Shown piece by piece: positions 1 through 4,815 of a stretch of DNA of 6,010 nucleotides (position 1 is the first letter of the stretch; each line of letters starts with the position of its first letter). Below the pieces are notes generated by a model, which was not told the origin of the DNA, ran no database searches, and saw only the letters and a program-made list of their open reading frames with translations. The stretch comes from Endomicrobium sp. (GTDB lineage Bacteria > Elusimicrobiota > Endomicrobiia > Endomicrobiales > Endomicrobiaceae). The stretch lies in the NCBI GenBank assembly GCA_031273645.1, contig JAISRM010000103.1, positions 1 to 6,010 of the forward strand, given 5' to 3'. Made by a program: the position numbers and the translations under genes.

Positions 1-60
1 AAACACTCGGGTGCAGGCTGCTAAGGAAGAACAAATATTAAAAACGCGGGAATGACAAAC
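1..60. repeat. REP-like intergenic element, copy A (left end cut by window edge)
   Basis: These 60 bases recur at 140-199 with a single difference (C at position 6, T at 145). By comparison with copy B, the missing left end should carry a short GTGGATTCCC-type arm, and the right end is the GCGGGAATGACA-type arm at about 46-58. Such GGATTCCC...GGGAATGACA ends resemble the widespread short intergenic palindromic repeats of bacteria. No open reading frame is apparent. The repeat itself is seen directly; assignment to a REP/MITE-like class is inference. Confidence 0.75.
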
Positions 61-83
61 CAGGCTGCGTCTGTTTTTATAAA

Positions 84-98
84 ACAGCCGAAGGCTGT
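84..98. repeat. Short GAA-loop palindrome, copy A
   Basis: ACAGCC, loop GAA, GGCTGT: a perfect 6-bp stem with a 3-nt loop, preceded by TATAAA. A sister palindrome lies at 255-267 in the same relative setting, preceded by CATAAA. The two differ at one paired position on each side (C88-G94 against A258-T264), so pairing is preserved. A T-run at 108-113 lies 9 bases beyond the stem, too far for a normal intrinsic terminator on the plus strand. Confidence 0.6.
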
Positions 99-120
99 CT
101 GACAAAATTTTTTAGTAAAT

Positions 121-199
121 GTGGATTCCCACCCGATAGAAACATTCGGGTGCAGGCTGCTAAGGAAGAACAAATATTAAAAACGCGGGAATGACAAAC
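121..199. repeat. REP-like intergenic element, copy B (complete)
   Basis: Positions 140-199 repeat 1-60 with one mismatch, at a period of 139 bases. The complete unit seems to begin at GTGGATTCCC (121-130) and end near GGGAATGACA (187-196), giving imperfect terminal inverted repeats (GATTCCC against GGGAATG, 6 of 7). Inside the left half a perfect 7-bp inverted repeat, CACCCGA at 130-136 and TCGGGTG at 146-152 with a 9-nt loop, could form a hairpin. No coding capacity. It may be a non-autonomous mobile repeat; no transposase is nearby. Confidence 0.7.
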
Positions 200-209
200 T
201 GAAAGACGA

Positions 210-280
210 CAGACTGCGTCTGCAAAACAGATACTGGCTGCCAATCCCATAAAACAGACGAAGTCTGCAGACGCAGTCTG
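210..280. repeat. Nested inverted repeat built from CAGAC-NNN-GTCTG palindromes
   Basis: A perfect 14-bp inverted repeat pairs 210-223 with 267-280 around a 43-nt loop. Three small palindromes of the form CAGAC-NNN-GTCTG lie within it: 210-222 (spacer TGC), 255-267 (GAA) and 268-280 (GCA). A related one-mismatch copy of the first is at 61-73. The stretch could fold as one long stem or as three short hairpins. It sits between the REP-like copies and the first gene and has no coding potential. Function unknown; it looks like a species-specific repeat cluster. Confidence 0.7.
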
Positions 281-304
281 CGTGAATTAATGACAGCTAA
301 GTTG

Positions 305-333
305 TTGACTGCAGTAAGCTGCAGGGGGATATT
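305..333 (+). promoter_or_regulatory. Possible promoter for the SLOG gene
   Basis: TTGACT at 305-310 matches the -35 consensus at 5 of 6 bases, and GATATT at 328-333 matches the -10 at 4 of 6, with a 17-base spacer. Transcription would start around 340, nearly at the ATG (342), giving a leaderless or near-leaderless message. The same stretch holds a CTGCAG-TAAG-CTGCAG hairpin (309-324) and a G-rich run at 324-328 that might be a poorly spaced ribosome site if transcription starts further upstream. The -10 is weak. Confidence 0.3.
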
Positions 334-341
334 AACAATAA

Positions 342-686
342 ATGAAAATAATAATTGCCGGAAGCAGAACTTTTAACGATTATAAATTTTTAAGCGAAAA
401 ACTTTGCCAATTAAACAGAGACGATATTATAATTTCAGGCATGGCAAAAGGCGCCGATATTTTGGCTTACCGATATGCCAAAGAGCATAAAATGCAAGTT
501 ATTGAAATGCCTGCCGACTGGAATAAATATCAAAAAAGCGCAGGCGTTATAAGAAACAAAGAAATGGCAAAAATAGCAGACGAGCTGATTGCTTTTTGGG
601 ACGCAAAATCAAGAGGCGCTAAACATATGATAGACATTATGAAAAAAATGAACAAGAAAGTTACGGTTTATTTGATCGGACAATAG
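342..686 (+). CDS. DUF2493 / YspA-like SLOG-family nucleotide-binding protein
   Basis: A 114-residue single-domain protein of the DUF2493 (YspA, cpYpsA-related SLOG) type, a Rossmann-like fold related to DprA and lysine-decarboxylase-like (LOG) proteins and thought to bind nucleotides or nucleotide-derived ligands. Visible motifs are the N-terminal strand plus GSR turn (MKIIIAGSRTF, residues 1-11), the SGMAKGAD phosphate-binding-like loop (32-39), PADW (57-60), the AGxxRN segment (67-72) and FWD followed by SRGAKH (85-95), all in the order usual for the family. The length fits a complete protein. It starts at the first ATG; a G-rich run at 324-328 is 13 bases upstream, so ribosome binding looks weak. 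The next gene follows by 11-32 bases on the same strand, suggesting an operon. The ligand is unknown; family members occur in phages and conflict-related loci, so a sensor role is only an inference. Confidence 0.88.
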   Translation: MKIIIAGSRTFNDYKFLSEKLCQLNRDDIIISGMAKGADILAYRYAKEHKMQVIEMPADWNKYQKSAGVIRNKEMAKIADELIAFWDAKSRGAKHMIDIMKKMNKKVTVYLIGQ

Positions 687-705
687 ATATTTAATTTATG
701 CAGCC

Positions 706-711
706 GGAGAG
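706..711 (+). promoter_or_regulatory. Ribosome binding site that decides the NYN gene start
   Basis: GGAGAG lies 7 bases before the ATG at 719. The upstream in-frame ATG at 698 has no comparable site and would make the SD part of its own coding sequence. This favours 719 as the true start. Confidence 0.7.
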
Positions 712-718
712 TTCAAAT

Positions 719-1213
719 ATGGACAAACCCCGTATAAGCCATTATGAAAATTTAACAGGAACTTTATATATTGAAAGCAATGCATTCAGAACAATGCTTA
801 TAGACGGAAGCAATGTAATTAGGAAAATGTATATTCCAAATAAAAGCGGAATTGACCTTGATAAAGAATCTGTTTTAGAATGCGTATTATATAGTTATTT
901 GAGAGAAAATTTAATTCTGCGATATTACAACAAAATACTCTTATTTTTTGACGGACCGCAAAGATCTTTTAACACGCAATTATCTAACGATATATTCATA
1001 GTATTTTCTAAAAGTAACAAAGCCGACAGTTTAATTCTTGCCTATCTCGCTCGAATTAGACATATTCCCTTTGAATCAAAGTATATTCAATTGGTAACAG
1101 AAGATAGAGAATTGATTCAACAATCTAAAAGTATTATCAGAAGTATTTGTATTATTAGAACTATTAGGTTTTTAAAAGCTTTGAATTCGCTTGAAACAGC
1201 AGAAAAACCCTGA
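719..1213 (+). CDS. NYN/YacP-like PIN-fold ribonuclease
   Basis: A 164-residue protein when started at the ATG with the strong SD; an in-frame ATG at 698 would add 7 residues. The order of motifs is that of the NYN/YacP (PIN-like) nucleases: hydrophobic strand then IDGSNVI (D29), LLFFDG (D78), a KADSLI helix (D103) and LVTEDREL (D129). These acidic residues are where the family places its metal-binding active site, so the enzyme looks intact. The C-terminal segment (about 140-155) resembles the last strand and helix that follow in YacP-type proteins. Residues 1-24 ahead of the core are not recognisable. Expected activity is metal-dependent RNA cleavage in the cytoplasm; the substrate cannot be read from sequence. 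It closely follows the SLOG gene, so the two probably share a transcript. Similarity is by motif, so a divergent PIN toxin is an alternative. Confidence 0.68.
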   Translation: MDKPRISHYENLTGTLYIESNAFRTMLIDGSNVIRKMYIPNKSGIDLDKESVLECVLYSYLRENLILRYYNKILLFFDGPQRSFNTQLSNDIFIVFSKSNKADSLILAYLARIRHIPFESKYIQLVTEDRELIQQSKSIIRSICIIRTIRFLKALNSLETAEKP

Positions 1214-1298
1214 TGTTCAATTTTAAAAGATTTCATGAAACAGATCGCGTAAACTGTTTATAAAATGCGTGCAACATATTTAGGAAACTTCCCTGCAG

Positions 1299-2213
1299 TT
1301 ATGATTTTTTAATTTCTTTTATCTGCTCTTTTGAAAACAGCATATAGTCGCTGTCGGTTTTTGCAAGCGGTTTAAGCTTGCCTGTTCTTAAATAATATCT
1401 GATAGTGGAAACAGGCGCTTTTGCAAGACGGGCAAATTCGCTTATTTTTAACAATTGATTTAGCTGAACATCCGGTTTTTTATCGTCAAACATTTCTATG
1501 TATGTATTCATGGAACGAATATAGGCATTCATCATAAATTTATCATAATTTTCGGCATTTGCGCCCAATTGCGCTTCTTCAATAACATTTATATATTGTT
1601 TTCTGTCCCTTGGTCTTATAATTAAAGGCAGCAGCCCGTTTTTTAATAAAATAAGATTTGCAAGCAATCTTGCCGTTCTGCCGTTTCCGTCAATAAAAGG
1701 GTGAATTGATACAAATTTTAAATGAGCGCTTACCGCTTTATGCGCATGGCAAAATTCATTTGTTTTAAGCCATTTAAAAAAATCCTGCATTAAATTATAA
1801 ATTTTTGCAGGGTTTGGCAAAATTACATTAGAGCCTGATATTCTGACTCTGACATTTCTATATCTTCCGCTGAAATCTTCATCAATGCCTTTTAATATTT
1901 GTTTATGAATGTCTAAAATGTTGTTTTCAGAAATCGCTCTTTTATTTTTAGATAACTGCAAAACAAGCCTAAACGCATCTGCGTGATTTCTGACTTCAAG
2001 ATAATCTTTTATGGGTTTTGATCCCGTCGTAATATTTTGATTTATAGCCCTGTCTGTTTCTTTACGCGTTAAAGTATTTCCTTCTATAGCGTTAGACGTA
2101 TAGGCAAGCTCTGTGAAAAGCCAATTTTCCAAAACTTTCATTTTTTGAGCGTTTTTGACAATCAGCTTTATTTGTTTTTCTTTCTCTGAAACTATTTGCA
2201 GAAGTTTTTGCAT
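1299..2213 (-). CDS. Fic-family protein adenylyltransferase with C-terminal HTH
   Basis: A 304-residue Fic/DOC protein that should transfer AMP (or another nucleotide moiety) to a hydroxyl side chain of a target protein. The catalytic motif HPFIDGNGR at 171-179 is a perfect match to HPFx[D/E]GNGRxxR, including the catalytic His and the phosphate-binding loop. SNAIEG at 40-45 matches the inhibitory [S/T]xxxE[G/N] helix, here N-terminal as in class II Fic proteins, so the enzyme should be self-restrained. Residues 250-295 (LLKISEFARLAKAPVSTIRYY and onwards) form a MerR-like helix-turn-helix with the GKLKP and YMLFS wing expected there, suggesting DNA binding and possible autoregulation. The ATG has an AAAGGA ribosome site 6 bases upstream. 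The gene is opposite in strand to everything else in the window, convergent with the NYN gene and divergent from the tRNA. It looks complete; the target is unknown. Confidence 0.95.
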   Translation of the reverse strand: MQKLLQIVSEKEKQIKLIVKNAQKMKVLENWLFTELAYTSNAIEGNTLTRKETDRAINQNITTGSKPIKDYLEVRNHADAFRLVLQLSKNKRAISENNILDIHKQILKGIDEDFSGRYRNVRVRISGSNVILPNPAKIYNLMQDFFKWLKTNEFCHAHKAVSAHLKFVSIHPFIDGNGRTARLLANLILLKNGLLPLIIRPRDRKQYINVIEEAQLGANAENYDKFMMNAYIRSMNTYIEMFDDKKPDVQLNQLLKISEFARLAKAPVSTIRYYLRTGKLKPLAKTDSDYMLFSKEQIKEIKKS

Positions 2214-2232
2214 TTTGCATCCTTTATAGTTA

Positions 2233-2255
2233 ATAGTTTGCTATATTAAAACTAT
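2233..2255 (-). promoter_or_regulatory. Candidate operator: inverted repeat over the fic -10 and transcription start
   Basis: ATAGTTT (2233-2239) and AAACTAT (2249-2255) form a perfect 7-bp inverted repeat with a 9-base spacer, centred 10-11 bp downstream of the -10 hexamer's far edge and covering the likely start site. A further ATAGTT lies at 2226-2231. The position suits a repressor site, and the Fic protein itself has a C-terminal HTH that could bind there. The AT-rich composition makes chance palindromes fairly common, so confidence is modest. Confidence 0.4.
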
Positions 2256-2279
2256 ACACTAATTATTGAATAAAATCAA
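2251..2279 (-). promoter_or_regulatory. Promoter of the fic gene
   Basis: Read on the minus strand, TTGATT (2279-2274) and TATAGT (2256-2251) are separated by 17 bases and match the -35 and -10 consensus at 4 and 5 of 6 positions. Transcription would begin near 2244, about 30 bases before the start codon, leaving room for the AAAGGA ribosome site at 2220-2225. Confidence 0.55.
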
Positions 2280-2346
2280 TGCGATGCAAAAGTCTGCGAT
2301 TATTCGGAACAAAAATTTAATAAAGCTCTAAAAATATCAAAATATT

Positions 2347-2364
2347 GCGACAACATGCTGTCGC
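2347..2364. repeat. Perfect 6-bp inverted repeat upstream of the tRNA promoter
   Basis: GCGACA (2347-2352), loop ACATGC, TGTCGC (2359-2364). It lies where the -35 region of the tRNA promoter would be, 10 bases before the -10, so it could be a regulator site. It has no T-run and is not a terminator. Confidence 0.4.
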
Positions 2365-2371
2365 CGCGCTA

Positions 2372-2380
2372 TGTTATAAT
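2372..2380 (+). promoter_or_regulatory. Extended -10 promoter for the tRNA gene
   Basis: TGTTATAAT is a perfect TATAAT (2375-2380) with the TGn extension. No good -35 is found at 16-18 bases, which extended -10 promoters tolerate. Transcription would begin near 2387, leaving a leader of about 48 bases before the tRNA. Confidence 0.55.
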
Positions 2381-2434
2381 ATTTTGCATACGGATATATT
2401 TGCAGATGAAAACCGACGGGCAGTTTTGATAAAT

Positions 2435-2505
2435 CGCGGGATAGTGGAATGGTTCCACAACAGCCTCATAAGCTGTAGAAGCCGGTTCAAATCCGGCTCC
2501 CGCAA
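2435..2505 (+). tRNA. tRNA with CAU anticodon (Met type, initiator/elongator unclear)
   Basis: A full cloverleaf can be drawn: acceptor 2435-2441 with 2498-2504, U8-A9 at 2442-2443, D stem GTGG/CCAC (2444-2447, 2455-2458), anticodon stem ACAGC/GCTGT (2460-2464, 2472-2476), loop CTCATAA with anticodon CAT at 2467-2469, a 4-base variable loop, T stem GCCGG/CCGGC (2481-2485, 2493-2497) with loop TTCAAAT, discriminator A2505. CCA is not encoded. Position 1 (C2435) faces A2504, the C1-A72 mismatch that marks bacterial initiator tRNAs. However, the anticodon stem lacks the three G-C pairs, and the D stem has the T11-A24 pair of elongators. It could be initiator Met, elongator Met with a 6-bp acceptor, or Ile2 (CAU with lysidine). 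Confidence 0.85.
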
Positions 2506-2630
2506 AGTTAAATCACGATGCAATAAATATTGTTCTTTGAAAATCTTTTTTTTAGATATGCGCTTGTTAAGTTTAACTCTTGAAAAAATTGCGGACTCTT
2601 TTACTGATATTAAACTGCGGAGGCATACAC

Positions 2631-2825
2631 ATGGAAAGAAAAATTTGCCCTAAATGCAATTCTCAAAATACTGCTTATATATTGTACGGATTGCCTATTA
2701 TGTCCGGCAAACTTAGAAAACAAATAGATAAAGGTACGCTTGTTTTAGGCGGCTGCTGCGTGACTGATAACGCAACGCATCACTGTAATGATTGCACTCA
2801 TAATTTTAAAGCAAGTTTAGATTAA
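2631..2825 (+). CDS. Small zinc-ribbon protein (conserved hypothetical)
   Basis: A 64-residue protein starting at an ATG with an ideal GGAGG ribosome site 7 bases upstream (2619-2623); the longer reading from a TTG at 2580 is unlikely. Two cysteine knuckles, CPKC (residues 6-9) and CNDC near the C-terminus, would bind one zinc ion; an adjacent CC pair lies in the middle loop (GGCC). The core ILYGLP and the LVLGGCC stretch recall a family of small uncharacterised zinc-ribbon proteins with a CPKC...LYG.P...GGCC...CNDC pattern. No signal peptide or membrane segment. It follows the tRNA by about 125 bases and precedes hsdM by 64, which has its own promoter. The function is not known and context gives no real clue; nucleic-acid binding would be a guess. 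Confidence 0.85.
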   Translation: MERKICPKCNSQNTAYILYGLPIMSGKLRKQIDKGTLVLGGCCVTDNATHHCNDCTHNFKASLD

Positions 2826-2834
2826 ATATGTTTT

Positions 2835-2843
2835 TGATATAAT
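2835..2843 (+). promoter_or_regulatory. Extended -10 promoter for hsdM
   Basis: TGATATAAT is a perfect TATAAT (2838-2843) with a TGn extension. TTTAGA at 2816-2821, overlapping the end of the zinc-ribbon gene, is a 4-of-6 match to the -35 with a 16-base spacer. Transcription would start around 2850, about 40 bases before the hsdM ATG. This suggests the restriction locus is expressed separately from the gene in front of it. Confidence 0.6.
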
Positions 2844-2889
2844 AAGCTAAAGCGCTATAAATTCTTTTCAAAAGGCAGCCCTAAAACAT

Positions 2890-4479
2890 ATGGATAAAAA
2901 CAACTCCCAAACTTTTAACAACAAAAAAGAACAAGAAAGGCAGGCTTTACACGCTGCTATCTGGAAAGCGGCTAACGACCTGCGCGGCAGCGTTGACGGC
3001 TGGGACTTTAAAAATTATGTTTTAGGTTTTTTGTTTTACCGGTTTATATCTGAAAATCTTTCAATTTATATTAATATTCAGCAATGCAAAGCCGGCGAAA
3101 AGAATTTTGATTATGCCAAAATTTCTGACAAAACGGCTAAACTTGCAAAAGAAGATATTGTTAATGAAAAGGGATTTTTTATATTGCCTTCAGAACTTTT
3201 TGAAAATATCCGCCGTAAATCTGCGCACGACGATAATTTAAACGAAACTTTATCCAAAGTATTTAAAAATATAGAAAATTCCGCAAAAGGCGCAAGCAGC
3301 GAAAACGACTTACAAGGTCTGTTTGACGATATTGACATAAACAGCAATAAATTAGGTTCAACCGTCAAAAAAAGAAATGAAAAGCTTGTTAAACTGATTA
3401 ACGCTATCGCCGATTTTAAACTTGGCGATTACAATGACAACACTATTGATATTTTCGGCGACGCTTACGAATTTTTGATGACGATGTATGCGGCAAATGC
3501 AGGCAAATCCGGCGGGGAGTTTTTTACGCCGCAGGAAGTTTCCGAATTGCTTGCTAAAATTACGCTTGCAGGAAAAACAGAAGTTAATAAAGTTTACGAC
3601 CCCGCCTGCGGTTCAGGCTCGCTTTTGCTGAAATTTGCAAAAATTTTAGGCAAAGAAAATGTCCGCAACGGCTTTTACGGGCAAGAAATTAATATAACCA
3701 CGTATAACCTTTGCCGCATAAATATGTTTCTGCACGATATCAACTATGAGAGTTTTGATATTGCCCACGGAGACACTCTTACAGACCCTAAACATTGGGA
3801 CGATGAACCTTTTGAAGCTATAGTTACCAATCCGCCCTATTCTATAAAATGGGACGGCGACGATAATCCAATCTTAATAAATGATCCCCGTTTTACGCCG
3901 GCGGGCGTGCTTGCGCCAAAATCAAAGGCAGACCTTGCTTTCGTAATGCACTGTTTAAGCTGGCTTGCCACAAACGGCACAGCGGCAATAGTTGAATTTC
4001 CGGGAGTATTATACCGCGGCGGCGCAGAGCAGAAAATTCGCAAATATCTTATAGATAATAATTTTATTGATACGATAATTCAGCTTCCGCCGGACTTATT
4101 TTTTGGCACAACCATAGCCACGTGTATTATTGCGCTAAAGAAAAATAAAACTGACAATAAAACCCTGTTTATTGACGCTTCAGCAGAATTTACGCGCGGC
4201 GGCAATAAAAACAAACTTACGCAAATCAATCAAAACAAAATTTTACAAGCGTTTACAGAGCGTAAAAATAAAAAACATTTTGCAAAACTTGTCGGAAACG
4301 CCGATATTGAAACTAATGACTATAATTTATCCGTCAGCAGTTATGTGGAGCAGGAAGACACGCGGGAAGTCGTGGATATTATTAAACTTAACGCTCAAAT
4401 TAAACAAATAGTGGCGCGTGAAAACGAACTGCGTAAAGAAATAGATAAAATTGTCGCCGACATTGAGGCAAACGCATAG
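2890..4479 (+). CDS. hsdM: Type I restriction-modification system, methyltransferase subunit HsdM
   Basis: A 529-residue N6-adenine methyltransferase subunit. Two HsdM with one HsdS methylate a split DNA target using S-adenosylmethionine; with HsdR the complex also restricts unmodified DNA. Domains in order: HsdM N-terminal helical domain (about 16-170, LHAAIWKAANDLRGS then LGFLFYRFISE), the GEFFTP segment at the start of the catalytic domain (209-214), SAM-binding motif I DPACGSGSLL (237-246), catalytic motif IV NPPY (314-317), and a charged C-terminal helix (about 493-529) expected to contact HsdS. The length is normal and no break is seen. It starts at the ATG 2890; AAAGG at 2871-2875 is a distant, weak ribosome site. 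hsdS is not adjacent as usual but lies 884 bases downstream, beyond decayed accessory genes. Confidence 0.97.
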   Translation: MDKNNSQTFNNKKEQERQALHAAIWKAANDLRGSVDGWDFKNYVLGFLFYRFISENLSIYINIQQCKAGEKNFDYAKISDKTAKLAKEDIVNEKGFFILPSELFENIRRKSAHDDNLNETLSKVFKNIENSAKGASSENDLQGLFDDIDINSNKLGSTVKKRNEKLVKLINAIADFKLGDYNDNTIDIFGDAYEFLMTMYAANAGKSGGEFFTPQEVSELLAKITLAGKTEVNKVYDPACGSGSLLLKFAKILGKENVRNGFYGQEINITTYNLCRINMFLHDINYESFDIAHGDTLTDPKHWDDEPFEAIVTNPPYSIKWDGDDNPILINDPRFTPAGVLAPKSKADLAFVMHCLSWLATNGTAAIVEFPGVLYRGGAEQKIRKYLIDNNFIDTIIQLPPDLFFGTTIATCIIALKKNKTDNKTLFIDASAEFTRGGNKNKLTQINQNKILQAFTERKNKKHFAKLVGNADIETNDYNLSVSSYVEQEDTREVVDIIKLNAQIKQIVARENELRKEIDKIVADIEANA

Positions 4480-4480
4480 A

Positions 4481-4576
4481 ATGAGACAAAAAAACGAAAT
4501 CAACAATATTGACCAACAATTAAGCCAATGGCGCAAGCAATTTAACAAAGAAATTCCTGAGCGGGTCCAAAGATAA
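4481..4576 (+). CDS. Short ORF after hsdM, possibly the broken start of the RhuM-like gene
   Basis: An ATG one base after the hsdM stop opens a 31-residue reading frame (MRQKNEINNIDQQLSQW and onwards) ending at TAA 4574-4576. It is polar and unlike any family I recognise. The start position is what one expects for a translationally coupled next gene, but the frame ends just where the RhuM-like sequence becomes readable in another frame. One indel between about 4545 and 4573 would join them, so it is more probably a piece of a pseudogene than a real small protein. Confidence 0.25.
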   Translation: MRQKNEINNIDQQLSQWRKQFNKEIPERVQR

Positions 4577-4808
4577 CGGCGATATTGAAATAGAAGTTTA
4601 TATGGCTGATGATAATATGTGGATGAGCCAACAGATTATGTCGCAGTTATTTGGCGTGGAAGAAAATACTATAACCTATCATTTGAATGAAATTTACAAT
4701 TGCGAAGAATTGGAAAAACAGGCAACTGCTCGAAAAATTAGAGTAGTTCGAACTGAAGGCAAAAGACAGGTAGAACGCGAAATAAAATATGCAATTATAG
4801 GACAGTAA
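4572..4808 (+). pseudogene. RhuM-family remnant, truncated
   Basis: Read in frame from 4572, the translation runs DNGDIEIEVYMADDN, then MWMSQQIMSQLFGVEENTI and on to GKRQVEREIKY. This is the conserved N-terminus of the RhuM family: a short beta strand, then a helix-turn-helix of the type W(L/M)(S/T)Q..M..LFGV....I..HL. The family continues with YNLDAIISVGYRVNS and a much longer C-terminal part, about 300 residues in all. Here KY is followed by AIIGQ and a stop, so nearly three quarters is gone. The ATG at 4602 lies inside the conserved strand and has no ribosome site, so it is not the original start. RhuM genes are often passengers in type I restriction loci; this one is very probably non-functional. 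Confidence 0.7.
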
Positions 4809-4815
4809 ACAGATA

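Noticed and set aside
84..113. Hairpin 84-98 plus T-run 108-113 as a terminator for a gene left of the window
   Set aside because: Nine bases separate stem and T-run, and the palindrome belongs to a repeat family also present where no gene ends.
1..199. The 60-base repeats as a CRISPR array
   Set aside because: Only two copies are seen, the repeat is too long, and the intervening 79 bases carry further repeat sequence rather than a spacer.
1238..1259. AAACAG...CTGTTT hairpin as a terminator between the convergent NYN and fic genes
   Set aside because: Stem is AT-rich with a 10-base loop and no T-run follows on either strand.
2521..2553. Run of eight T residues (2546-2553) after the tRNA as an intrinsic terminator
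   Set aside because: The only upstream palindrome (CAATA/TATTG) leaves a 2-base loop and is AT-only, so no stable hairpin precedes the T-run.
2345..2653. Plus-strand 102-residue reading frame
   Set aside because: It runs straight through the tRNA gene and overlaps the real zinc-ribbon start; composition is unlike a protein and it has no ribosome site.
3111..3368. Minus-strand frames inside hsdM (also 3837-4043)
   Set aside because: They are antisense shadows of a clear methyltransferase gene and carry no recognisable domain.
4172..4548. Plus-strand frame 4172-4411 and minus-strand frame 4327-4548 at the 3' end of hsdM
   Set aside because: Both are shadows of the hsdM C-terminal coiled-coil coding sequence; no motifs or ribosome sites.
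672..4808. Similar endings IGQ-stop of the SLOG gene and of the RhuM remnant as a duplicated tail
   Set aside because: Only three residues match and flanking bases do not align; coincidence is sufficient.
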